DNA from: Alphaproteobacteria bacterium
GTDB taxonomy: Bacteria > Pseudomonadota > Alphaproteobacteria > Sphingomonadales > Sphingomonadaceae
Reading direction: 5' to 3'
Length of the DNA stretch: 9,059 bases
Assembly: GCA_018830415.1 (NCBI GenBank)
Contig: JAHJSJ010000316.1
Location: 1 to 9,059 of the forward strand
The number at the start of each line of letters is the position of its first letter. Positions within the stretch are counted from its first letter, which is position 1. Under the pieces are notes generated by a model. That model was given only the letters and a program-made list of their open reading frames with translations. It was not told where the DNA came from and did no database searches. Position numbers and translations under genes: made by a program. Below, piece after piece: positions 1 to 6,104 of this stretch.

Positions 1-875
1 CAATCGATCCGCGCGACATAGATATCGAGATCGAGGCCGAGATCGACCTTCACCTGATTGCCGCCATCGGGGTTGATCACGAACAGTTCGACCACCGCAT
101 TGTCGGTGCCTGCCGCCGGATAGCGTTGATCGAATACCTTGGTGCCCTTCGCCCCGATCGCCGCACGGGTGACGATACCGACAGAGGCTTCATCGGTGCG
201 CTGCACCACGATGCGGCTGTCATCGGGCGACCACCAGTAACCCGAAAACCGCGCCATTTCTTCCTGCGCGACGAATTCGGCCTCCCCCCAGCGGATGGTG
301 TCGCCTTCCTGCGGGGTGATCGGCACAGCCTCACCGCCCACCGGGCCGACCCACAATCGCCGGTCGCGCACGAAACTGACGAAACCGCCCCGGCTCGACA
401 ATTTGGGGTTGAGTTCGGTGCCTTCGGTATCGGTCAACTGGGTGACGGTGCCATCCAGCCTGGCGAGGTAAATGTCACCGTCCAATGGCACCAGCACGCC
501 AGAACCATCGCTCGCCCACTGATAGTTGATGATCCCCTTGAGACTGCCAACGCGTGCGCGTTCACGCTGCATCTTTTCGTCTTCGGACAGTTCTCGGCCA
601 CTGCCCAACACTTGCGAATCGACCAGCATCCGCCATTCGCGGGTTTCGATGTCGAAGCCCCACAGATCGTAACGGTCGCGATCATCGGTGCGGTTGCGCA
701 GCAGGGCGAGGAAGCGGCCATCGGGCGACAGCTTCACCTGACGCGGCGCAGGGCCATCAAGACCGGGGCTGGCGAACAGGCGTTCGAAGCTGAGAGTGGG
801 GGTTTCAGTTGTCATCGCGTCCTCCGCTGCGGCAGGAGCGCAAAGCAAGGCGGCAGCAAGTAGCAAGGAACGCAT
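1..875 (-). CDS. S9-family dipeptidyl peptidase IV-like protein, N-terminal part (runs off the window)
   Basis: The first 291 residues of an exported prolyl-type dipeptidyl aminopeptidase are present. The visible part is a signal peptide plus DPP IV N-terminal beta-propeller; the C-terminal alpha/beta-hydrolase with the Ser-Asp-His triad would lie beyond base 1. The N-terminus (MRSLLLAAALLCAPAAAED) has a basic n-region, an Ala/Leu core and an AAA-E cleavage site, so export to the periplasm is likely. Repeated propeller strands are recognisable (LSPDGRFLALLRNR; WWSPDDSRIVVQRTDE). The sequence AEFVAQEEMARFSGYWWSPD at 199-218 is the family hallmark, and its Glu205-Glu206 pair corresponds to the Glu pair that holds the substrate N-terminus. 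The start at 875 has GAGG nine bases upstream. An in-frame ATG at 815, preceded by GGAGG, could start a form without the signal peptide, but I prefer 875 because the signal peptide is well formed. Confidence 0.88.
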   Translation of the reverse strand, partial: MRSLLLAAALLCAPAAAEDAMTTETPTLSFERLFASPGLDGPAPRQVKLSPDGRFLALLRNRTDDRDRYDLWGFDIETREWRMLVDSQVLGSGRELSEDEKMQRERARVGSLKGIINYQWASDGSGVLVPLDGDIYLARLDGTVTQLTDTEGTELNPKLSSRGGFVSFVRDRRLWVGPVGGEAVPITPQEGDTIRWGEAEFVAQEEMARFSGYWWSPDDSRIVVQRTDEASVGIVTRAAIGAKGTKVFDQRYPAAGTDNAVVELFVINPDGGNQVKVDLGLDLDIYVARID

Positions 876-887
876 GTCAAATTACAC

Positions 888-983
888 CTCGTCATTGCGA
901 GCCGCCCGAAGGCGGCGCGGCAATCCATTGTCGGACATCGCCGTGCTGGATTGCTTCGTCGCTGTGCTCCTCGCAATGACGAG
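888..983. repeat. Palindromic dispersed repeat (REP/MITE-like element)
   Basis: The 96-bp unit is bounded by perfect 14-bp inverted repeats: CTCGTCATTGCGAG at 888-901 and its complement at 970-983. Inside there is a second inverted pair (caatcca 921-927 / tggattg 947-953) and a small hairpin, GCCGCC-CGAA-GGCGGC, at 901-916. The type 'gtcattgcgag...gcaatcca...tggattgcttcgtcgc...ctcgcaatgac' is familiar from intergenic regions of many proteobacteria, including sphingomonads. Such elements are non-coding and are thought to be moved in trans. Here it sits between the rplS terminator and the peptidase start codon. Copy number elsewhere in this genome cannot be seen; only one copy lies in the window. 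Confidence 0.72.
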
Positions 984-1001
984 CGCGAATGGCAAGGGCC
1001 A

Positions 1002-1036
1002 CAAAGCAAAAGGGCGGCACCTTGCGGCACCGCCCT
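1002..1036 (-). terminator. Rho-independent terminator of the rplS operon
   Basis: On the minus-strand RNA an 11-bp stem (AGGGCGGTGCC / GGTGCCGCCCT, two G-U pairs) closes a GCAA tetraloop (stem 1011-1036), followed by the U-rich run TTTTGCTTT. It lies 25 bases after the rplS stop and marks the end of the ffh-to-rplS transcription unit. Confidence 0.9.
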
Positions 1037-1061
1037 TCGCGAATTCAATGGTGATAAGGCC

Positions 1062-1430
1062 TTACGCCTTGGGCGTGTTGTCGCGGCGCTCAACGATACG
1101 CGCGCTCTTGCCGGTGCGGCCGCGCAGGTAATAGAGCTTGGCACGACGCACGACGCCGCGACGCACCACGGTGATGCTTTCGACGATCGGCGAATAGAGC
1201 GGGAAAACGCGCTCCACACCTTCGCCAAAGCTCATCTTGCGCACGGTGAAGTTGCTGCCCATGCCGCGGTTCGAACGGGCGATCACGACGCCTTCGTAGT
1301 TCTGAACACGCTCACGGTTGCCTTCCTTCACCTTCACGCCGACGCGAACGGTGTCGCCTGCGCGGAAAGTCGGGATGTCCTTGCCGGACTTGGCGATTTC
1401 TTCGGCTTCAATCTGCTGGATCAGGTTCAT
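1062..1430 (-). CDS. rplS: 50S ribosomal protein L19
   Basis: This is ribosomal protein L19 (bL19), 122 residues, which is normal for the family. It binds 23S rRNA at the 30S-50S interface. Family sequence is present throughout: the N-terminal MNLIQQIEAEEI helix, FRAGDTVRVGVKVKEGNRER, the core QNYEGVVIARSNRGMGSNFT, FPLYSPIVESITVVRRG, and the C-terminal basic RRAKLYYLRGRTGKSARI. The start overlaps the trmD stop as ATGA, and an AAGGA about 12 bases upstream lies inside the trmD coding region, which suggests translational coupling. It is the last gene of the cluster, with a strong terminator behind it. Confidence 0.98.
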   Translation of the reverse strand: MNLIQQIEAEEIAKSGKDIPTFRAGDTVRVGVKVKEGNRERVQNYEGVVIARSNRGMGSNFTVRKMSFGEGVERVFPLYSPIVESITVVRRGVVRRAKLYYLRGRTGKSARIVERRDNTPKA

Positions 1431-2185
1431 GGCCTGCGTTCCTTGTCTTTTCGCTGCGCGCCAGAGGCAGGCTGGACCCGAGCGCCCTCATGGCGCTCCC
1501 ACAAGTCCGGCCTGCGTGACCGTGTGTCTTCCTCGCTCCTTGCCTTGCGCCAAGCAGCGATTTTCGCATGATCCCCCGATCGCAGCACTTCGGGGATCGT
1601 GCGCCCTTCCCATTCCTGAGGTCGGGTATAGTGCGGGTATTCGAGCAAGCCGTGTTCAAACGACTCCTCCGCCCCGCTGGAAGGCGCGCCCATTACGCCG
1701 GGAAGCAGCCGAATGCAAGCGTCAAGGATGGTAAGCGCCGCCATCTCGCCGCCGGACAGAACGATGTCGGCAAGGGAGACCTGCTCGATTTCAGGCCGGG
1801 CTTCGAACAGGCGTTCGTCAAAGCCTTCAAACCGCCCGCACAGGATGATCGCCCCGGGGCCGCTCGCGAGTTCGCGGATGCGCGTCTGCGTGATCGGTTT
1901 GCCGCGCGGGGTCATGGCGAGGATCGGGCGGCCAGCGGCCGGCGCACTGTCAAGCGCCCGCGCCAGCACATCGCATTTCAGCACCATCCCCGCCCCGCCG
2001 CCAGCGGGCGTATCATCGACGGTGCGGTGCCTGTCAGTGGCAAAATCGCGGATCTGTACCGCCTCGCACGCCCACTTGCCCTCGGCCAGCGCGCGGCCCG
2101 CGATGCTGTGACCGAGCGGCCCCGGGAACATCTCGGGATAAAGCGTGAGGATGGTGGCGGCAAAAGGGGCGGAGCGCGCTGTCAT
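1427..2185 (-). CDS. trmD: tRNA (guanine(37)-N1)-methyltransferase
   Basis: TrmD (252 residues) is the SAM-dependent SPOUT-class enzyme that makes m1G37 in tRNAs reading CNN/GGG-type codons and so prevents +1 frameshifting. Visible motifs are TLYPEMFPGPLGHSIAGRAL near the N-terminus, DRHRTVDDTPAGGGAGMV at 51-68, the trefoil-knot SAM site (MTPRGKP 91-97, ILCGRFEGFDER 114-125, SLADIVLSGGEMAALTILD 137-155), and the linker and C-terminal domain (LEYPHYTRPQEWEG, SGDHAKIAAWR). Arg159 matches the conserved E. coli Arg154. The position equivalent to the E. coli catalytic base Asp169 is Glu174 (EESF instead of EDSF). The start at 2185 has only a weak GGCGG ahead of it. The 3' end overlaps rplS by four bases. 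The C-terminal tail is charged and probably disordered. Confidence 0.97.
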   Translation of the reverse strand: MTARSAPFAATILTLYPEMFPGPLGHSIAGRALAEGKWACEAVQIRDFATDRHRTVDDTPAGGGAGMVLKCDVLARALDSAPAAGRPILAMTPRGKPITQTRIRELASGPGAIILCGRFEGFDERLFEARPEIEQVSLADIVLSGGEMAALTILDACIRLLPGVMGAPSSGAEESFEHGLLEYPHYTRPQEWEGRTIPEVLRSGDHAKIAAWRKARSEEDTRSRRPDLWERHEGARVQPASGAQRKDKERRP

Positions 2186-2232
2186 GCCCGCCGCTTACGC
2201 CGGGAAATCAGCCCCCGCAACCACGGCGGGTG

Positions 2233-3000
2233 TCACCACCATTGCCGCAGCCACGCGCTGCTGGCCTTACGGCGCAGGGCATGAACCGGTTCCCACGGGG
2301 TGCCGAGCAGCACGCCTGTACCAAACAGCGCTACCGCCATCGCCGCCTCACCGGCTGGCGGCGCGCTGCGCAGGTGCGGTGCATTGGCGCGCAGGTCCTT
2401 CACCGCCTCGATCCCGGCGGCGGTGCGCCGGTCAAACCTGACCCAGCGGATCAGCGCCAGCGCCACCGTCAACACCAGAAGCGCCGCAAGAAACTCGTTC
2501 GGCTCGCCCAACGTGCTTCCGGCGCGCAGACGGTAAATGCCGAGCGCGAACAACGCGCCAAAGGGGGTAATCGAAAACCAGCGCAGACGATTGAGCTGAT
2601 CAGGCCGCAGCATCAGCCCCTGGCGTCGCAGCCGGGCCGCCGCCCGGATGGCGTGAGCGGCAAGAAGATCCTCGGCCTCAGCCCTGCTGAAAGGTTCGCG
2701 CAGCCCAAGCAACGCTCGTCCCGCGGGGCTTGCAGGCAAGCCCGGATCGGTGACGCCAAGTGTGCCCTTGCCGGAATCCTCCAGCCCGCCGCGCGCGTAA
2801 AGATCGGCGATCACCGAATCGCTATGGGTGGCGCGCCCTCCTGCCAGCATGGCGAGGTCTTCGGCATCTGGCGATTCGCCGCGACGGCCGGCGGCGCGCA
2901 GGTGCGCCGGGATCCAACATGCCGCACACGTGCACAACACCAGCAGCATGATGTAAAACAGCAGGAAATCGCTGCCCGTCCAGGACGAGAACAGCTGCAT
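2233..3000 (-). CDS. TIGR04222-like membrane protein
   Basis: A 255-residue hypothetical membrane protein whose layout matches the TIGR04222 domain family, which has no known function. It has an N-terminal membrane helix (about 11-31, FLLFYIMLLVLCTCAACWIP), then a cytoplasmic-looking segment with the family-like LAMLAGGRATHSDSVIADLY and LEDSGKGTL. A hydrophobic pair follows (about 145-158 and 169-186), then RTAAGIEAVKDLRAN and a final Gly-rich hydrophobic stretch AMAVALFGTGVLLG. I start it at 3000 (MQLFSSW) because AGGAAGG lies eight bases upstream; an in-frame ATG at 3024 lacks such a site. The frame ends in KASSAWLRQWW at 2233. The Gly/Cys-rich tail usual for this family appears instead in the +1 frame just downstream (GCGNGGDTRRGCGG, stop at 2208), so the 3' end may be frameshifted. 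It is an accessory gene inside a ribosomal operon. Confidence 0.8.
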   Translation of the reverse strand: MQLFSSWTGSDFLLFYIMLLVLCTCAACWIPAHLRAAGRRGESPDAEDLAMLAGGRATHSDSVIADLYARGGLEDSGKGTLGVTDPGLPASPAGRALLGLREPFSRAEAEDLLAAHAIRAAARLRRQGLMLRPDQLNRLRWFSITPFGALFALGIYRLRAGSTLGEPNEFLAALLVLTVALALIRWVRFDRRTAAGIEAVKDLRANAPHLRSAPPAGEAAMAVALFGTGVLLGTPWEPVHALRRKASSAWLRQWW

Positions 3001-3001
3001 T

Positions 3002-3100
3002 CTATTAACCTTCCTGCGAGCCATCCCGTTACGAAAACGAGAAAGCCCGGCGCCAGCGCGACCCGGCGTGGAAGGAAGATACCATCAGACAGGTTAATAG
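3002..3100 (-). promoter_or_regulatory. Possible 5'-UTR helix masking the ribosome binding site of the membrane protein gene
   Basis: Inside the 172-base gap after rimM, the RNA sequence CTATTAACCT (3100-3091) is perfectly complementary to AGGTTAATAG (3011-3002), which overlaps the Shine-Dalgarno AGGAAGG (3015-3009) and ends two bases before the ATG at 3000. After one G-A mismatch the pairing continues with U-G, C-G, U-A and G-C up to 3086/3016. The whole ribosome binding site would then be paired, with about 68 bases looped out. The pairing is seen in the sequence; a regulatory role is inferred. Confidence 0.45.
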
Positions 3101-3172
3101 GCACCTGATATGGGCTGCTGTGCAATTGGGCGGCAATGCGGTGCCACGAAGCGCCGCTTGCGCCGGCAGCGC

Positions 3173-3727
3173 CTATTCCTCGACGTAAGCGTGAGCGATC
3201 ACCAGTCGTTCTGCGTCCCATGCAATCACCGCTGCCGGAATCATCGGCACCATGAAGGTCTTTGGCCCCTTTTCAGGCGCCGGTTCGCGGGCGATTTCGA
3301 TGATGTCGGTCGCGCCGAAATTTTCGATGGCGAGCACGCGGCCAACAGCCTCGCCCGTGTCAGTCACAACCGGCAGGCCAAGCAGGTCAGCGTGGTAAAA
3401 TTCGCCCTCAGCCAGCGGCGGCAGCGCTTCGCGCGGCACGGTCAGCGCGGTGCCGCGCAAACGTTCGGCATCGGCGCGGCTGCTGCATTCAGCAAAGCGC
3501 GCAACGCCGCCGCCCTTGCCGTCATCGCGGATTTTGAGCAGCGTCAGCGCGCCATCATTGAAGCTTTTGTGATGGGAGAGCGCAGACACGCCTTCCCCGA
3601 ACAGCTTCAACCGCACTTCGCCCGCCACGCCATGCGCCCCGGCGATGGCGGCAAGGGTGATGGGTTTTTCCGGGCGCGCGGCCCCCTCCTCCGACGTCAA
3701 ACCGGCAGAGGAGGGGCGCGAAGGCAT
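3173..3727 (-). CDS. rimM: Ribosome maturation factor RimM (16S rRNA processing)
   Basis: RimM (184 residues, usual length about 170-180) binds S19 and the 16S 3' domain and helps late 30S head assembly. The N-terminal RimM beta-barrel carries ITLAAIAGAHGVAGEVRLKL (23-42). The second half is a PRC-barrel with EGEFYHADLLGLPVVTDTGE (107-126), GRVLAIENFGATDIIEI and the closing MVPMIPAAVIAWD (159-171). The start at 3727 lies five bases after the rpsP stop, consistent with coupled translation; the only upstream signal is AGGGC at the rpsP stop. A short non-conserved N-terminal extension of about 20 residues, rich in Ser/Glu/Arg, precedes the barrel. Confidence 0.96.
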   Translation of the reverse strand: MPSRPSSAGLTSEEGAARPEKPITLAAIAGAHGVAGEVRLKLFGEGVSALSHHKSFNDGALTLLKIRDDGKGGGVARFAECSSRADAERLRGTALTVPREALPPLAEGEFYHADLLGLPVVTDTGEAVGRVLAIENFGATDIIEIAREPAPEKGPKTFMVPMIPAAVIAWDAERLVIAHAYVEE

Positions 3728-3732
3728 CAGCC

Positions 3733-4338
3733 CTAGGCCTGTTCTTCGCCAGCGGCTTCGTCAGCCGCAGGTGCTTCGTCCGCAGCAGGTGCTTCGTCAG
3801 CAGCGGCGGGGGCTTCGTCAGCGGCAGGCGCTTCTTCAGCAGCAGGAGCTTCGTCAGCTACAGCTTCGTCAGCGGCAGGAGCTTCTTCCACAGCGGCTTC
3901 TTCGGCGGCAGGCGCTTCTTCAGCAGCCACTTCCTCAACCGCCGGTGCGGCAGCAGCAGCCTTGGCTTCTTCCTCGGCAGCGCGGGCGGCTTCTTCGGCC
4001 TCAACGATCTTGGCAGCCTTTTCTTCGGCGCGATCCTTGGCCTTTTCGCCCGGCACACCCTTTTTGGGGTTGTTGCGCGCCGCACGTTCCTTGATCCCGG
4101 CAGCGTCGAGGAAGCGGGCCACGCGGTCGGTCGGCTGCGCGCCCACGCCAAGCCAGTACCGCGCACGGTCTTCGGTCAGCTTCACCCGCTCCGCGCTGTC
4201 CTTGGCCAGCAGCGGGTTATAGATGCCGATCTGTTCAAGATACTTGCCGTCACGCGGGCTGCGGCTGTTGGCCACCACGATGCGATAATAAGGGCGCTTC
4301 TTGGAACCGCCGCGGGAAAGCCGGATGGAAATCGACAT
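3733..4338 (-). CDS. rpsP: 30S ribosomal protein S16 with long Ala/Glu/Pro-rich C-terminal tail
   Basis: Ribosomal protein S16 (bS16) is an early-binding 16S rRNA protein of the 30S body. Residues 1-84 are the complete canonical domain (MSISIRLSRGGSKKRPYYRI, VVANSRSPRDGKYLEQIG, YNPL, RARYWLGVGAQPTDRVARF). The whole protein is 201 residues, against about 80-90 for E. coli-type S16. After residue 85 comes a charged, probably helical segment (KERAARNNPKKGVPGEKAKD, then EEKAAKIVEAEEAARAAEEE). An acidic low-complexity tail follows from about residue 126, built from repeats of the type EAPAAD/EAPAAE. Extended S16 tails occur in alphaproteobacteria but have no agreed function. AAAGG nine bases upstream supports the start at 4338. 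It lies 48 bases after ffh and five before rimM. Confidence 0.96.
   Translation of the reverse strand: MSISIRLSRGGSKKRPYYRIVVANSRSPRDGKYLEQIGIYNPLLAKDSAERVKLTEDRARYWLGVGAQPTDRVARFLDAAGIKERAARNNPKKGVPGEKAKDRAEEKAAKIVEAEEAARAAEEEAKAAAAAPAVEEVAAEEAPAAEEAAVEEAPAADEAVADEAPAAEEAPAADEAPAAADEAPAADEAPAADEAAGEEQA
3754..3915 (-). repeat. rpsP: Degenerate ~18-bp tandem repeats in the rpsP tail
   Basis: The coding strand repeats a unit close to GAAGCxCCTGCxGCTGAC, which encodes E-A-P-A-A-D/E, with occasional three-base insertions (an extra Ala) or losses. Third positions vary between copies, so the protein pattern is held better than the DNA. Units of this sort tend to change number by slippage in multiples of three, which would leave the downstream frame intact. 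Confidence 0.75.
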
Positions 4339-4386
4339 GGAATATTACCTTTCAAATTGGATCGATGAAAAACGTTGAACTCGAAC

Positions 4387-5856
4387 TTATTTCTTGCTGC
4401 GAGGCGGGCCGCCAAGGCCGGGCAATCCGCCCCCGGAACCCATCCCGCCAAAACCACCGGGGCTGCCAGGGCCGGGAAGGCCGCCAGCACCACCGCCGCC
4501 CCCGATTCCGCCCATGCCGCCGCCGAACATTGAAGCCAGCCCCTTAAGGCCGCCCATCTTCTTGATCTGCTTCATTGCGCGGGCCATTTCCTGATGCATC
4601 TTGAGCACCTTGTTGACCGTCTGCACGTCGGTGCCACTGCCCGCCGCGACGCGTTTTTTACGCTTGGCATTCATTAGATCGGGGTTGGCGCGTTCCTTGG
4701 CGGTCATCGATCCGATGATCGCCTCCATATGGATCAGCACCTTGTCGTCCATGCCCGAATTGGCCATCGCGGCCTTGGCCTTCTTCATGCCCGGCATCAT
4801 GCCAGCGAGCATTCCCAGCCCGCCCATCGAACGCATCTGCTTAAGCTGCATCGCAAGGTCGCTGAGGTCGAACTTGCCCTTTTCGATATTTCGGGCGAGC
4901 TTTTCGGCGTCTTCTTCCTTGATCGTCGCGGCGGCGCGTTCGACTAGGCTGACAACGTCGCCCATGCCAAGGATGCGATCCGCCACACTGGAGGGGCGGA
5001 ACGGCTCGATCGCGTCGAGTTTCTCGCCCGTCCCGGCAAACTTGATCGGCTTGCCCGTCACCGCGCGCATCGACAGCGCCGCGCCGCCGCGCGCATCGCC
5101 GTCCATCCGGGTCAGCACCACGCCGGTCAGCGGCACTTCACCGCTGAAACTCTGCGCGACGTTGACCGCGTCCTGACCGGTGAGCGAATCGACCACCAAC
5201 AGCACTTCGGTGGGGGCTGAAACGCTGGCGACGGCCTTCATTTCCGCCATCAGCGCATCGTCAACGTGCAACCGGCCCGCGGTATCGAGCAGCAGCACGT
5301 CAAAATTCTGGAGCCGCGCAGATTCCATCGCGCGGCGCGCAATATCGACCGGCTGCTGACCCGCGACGATCGGCAGGGTGGCAACCTCAACCTGTCCGCC
5401 CAGCACCGCCAGCTGTTCCTGCGCCGCCGGACGGTTGACGTCGAGCGATGCCATCAGCGCTTTCTTGCCGTGGCGTTCGCGGATCAGTTTGGCGAGTTTC
5501 GCGGTCGTGGTGGTCTTGCCCGAACCTTGCAGGCCGACCATCATGATCACCACTGGCGGCTTGGCGTCGAGGTTCAGCCCTTCGGTTTCCGCCCCGCCCA
5601 GCGTTGCGATCAACTCGTCATGGACGATCTTGATGACCTGCTGACCCGGAGTGACCGAGCGTAGCACGTCCTGACCCACGGCCTTTTCGGTGACCGCATC
5701 GATGAAACGGCGGGCAACCGGCAATGCAACGTCAGCTTCGAGCAGCGCGATCCGCACTTCGCGCATGGCATCGCGCACGTCCTGCTCACGCAGCGCGCCG
5801 CGGCCTTTCAGCTTGTCAAATACGCCGCCTAAACGGTCGGACAGCGTGTCAAACAT
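4387..5856 (-). CDS. ffh: Signal recognition particle protein (SRP54 homologue)
   Basis: Ffh is the GTPase subunit of the bacterial SRP. With 4.5S RNA it binds signal sequences of inner-membrane proteins at the ribosome and docks with FtsY. The 489 residues show the N domain (MFDTLSDRLGGVFDKLKGRG, LEADVALPVARRFI), then the G domain with P-loop GLQGSGKTT (108-116), DVNRPAAQEQL, DTAGR (191-195), TRMDGDARGG (249-258) and FAGTGEKLDAIEPF. The methionine-rich M domain has the RNA-binding KRVAAGSGT (about 400-408). The last 45 residues are a Gly/Pro/Met-rich tail ending in PPRSKK. I use ATG at 5856, eight to nine bases after AAGGAG; the in-frame TTG at 5865 touches that site and cannot be the start. 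It is the first gene of the ffh-rpsP-rimM-X-trmD-rplS cluster. I found no clear promoter in the short gap behind the tRNA terminator. Confidence 0.98.
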   Translation of the reverse strand: MFDTLSDRLGGVFDKLKGRGALREQDVRDAMREVRIALLEADVALPVARRFIDAVTEKAVGQDVLRSVTPGQQVIKIVHDELIATLGGAETEGLNLDAKPPVVIMMVGLQGSGKTTTTAKLAKLIRERHGKKALMASLDVNRPAAQEQLAVLGGQVEVATLPIVAGQQPVDIARRAMESARLQNFDVLLLDTAGRLHVDDALMAEMKAVASVSAPTEVLLVVDSLTGQDAVNVAQSFSGEVPLTGVVLTRMDGDARGGAALSMRAVTGKPIKFAGTGEKLDAIEPFRPSSVADRILGMGDVVSLVERAAATIKEEDAEKLARNIEKGKFDLSDLAMQLKQMRSMGGLGMLAGMMPGMKKAKAAMANSGMDDKVLIHMEAIIGSMTAKERANPDLMNAKRKKRVAAGSGTDVQTVNKVLKMHQEMARAMKQIKKMGGLKGLASMFGGGMGGIGGGGGAGGLPGPGSPGGFGGMGSGGGLPGLGGPPRSKK

Positions 5857-5899
5857 CGCCAGCAACTCCTTGCGAACACAGCAGCATCCGCATCATGCG

Positions 5900-5934
5900 A
5901 AAAACGCCGGCGGACGAAACCTCGTCGGCCAGCG
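5900..5934 (-). terminator. Rho-independent terminator downstream of tRNA-Ala
   Basis: On the minus-strand RNA, CGCUGG pairs with CCGGCG (one U-G), then a 2x2 internal loop, then GACGA pairs with UCGUC around a GGUU loop (5905-5934). Five U residues (5904-5900) follow. It lies 42 bases after the tRNA 3' end and ahead of ffh, so it probably ends the tRNA transcript. Confidence 0.7.
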
Positions 5935-5976
5935 TTGCGGACTTCACCATCGAAGCACCGACTTTGTCTGAATGAC

Positions 5977-6052
5977 TGGTGGAGCCTAGCGGGATCGAAC
6001 CGCTGACCTCAACACTGCCAGTGTTGCGCTCTCCCAGCTGAGCTAAGGCCCC
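5977..6052 (-). tRNA. tRNA-Ala (anticodon GGC)
   Basis: A 76-nt tRNA with CCA encoded. The acceptor GGGGCCU pairs with AGGCUCC and carries the G3-U70 wobble that defines alanine tRNAs. The D arm is GCUC/GAGC. The anticodon stem CAACA/UGUUG has loop CUGGCAG, giving anticodon GGC (6019-6017), which reads GCC/GCU. The T arm is AGCGG-UUCGAUC-CCGCU. The discriminator is A. The bases just outside are complementary: the leader AUGACUGGU (6063-6055) matches ACCAGUCAU (5980-5972), which includes the discriminator and CCA. An open reading frame running through this gene on the same strand is an artefact of the tRNA sequence. Confidence 0.97.
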
Positions 6053-6104
6053 GAACCAGTCATCATGCGAACCCGGCTTTGCGCCCAGTTCGCGGGAGGC
6101 GGCC

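Noticed and set aside
126..863. A 245-codon open frame on the plus strand
   Set aside because: It lies antisense to the DPP IV-like gene, whose minus-strand frame carries clear family motifs. The plus-strand protein has none; it is a by-product of high GC content.
2230..3108. A 292-codon open frame on the plus strand
   Set aside because: Rich in Arg/Gln/Pro with no hydrophobic core, and fully antisense to the membrane protein gene, which shows membrane helices, a good ribosome binding site and family patterns.
3749..3930. Regular repeats in the rpsP tail considered as a CRISPR-like array
   Set aside because: Units are about 18 bp, contiguous, without spacers, and all in one reading frame that encodes a continuous protein tail.
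5857..5865. TTG start for ffh three codons upstream
   Set aside because: The Shine-Dalgarno AAGGAG is directly adjacent to the TTG, leaving no spacing; the ATG at 5856 has the right distance.
5889..6071. Direct repeat catcatgcgaa at 5891 and 6061, and odd palindrome cgcatcatgcg at 5889-5899
   Set aside because: Eleven-base matches are expected by chance several times in 9 kb, and neither copy is linked to another structural signal.
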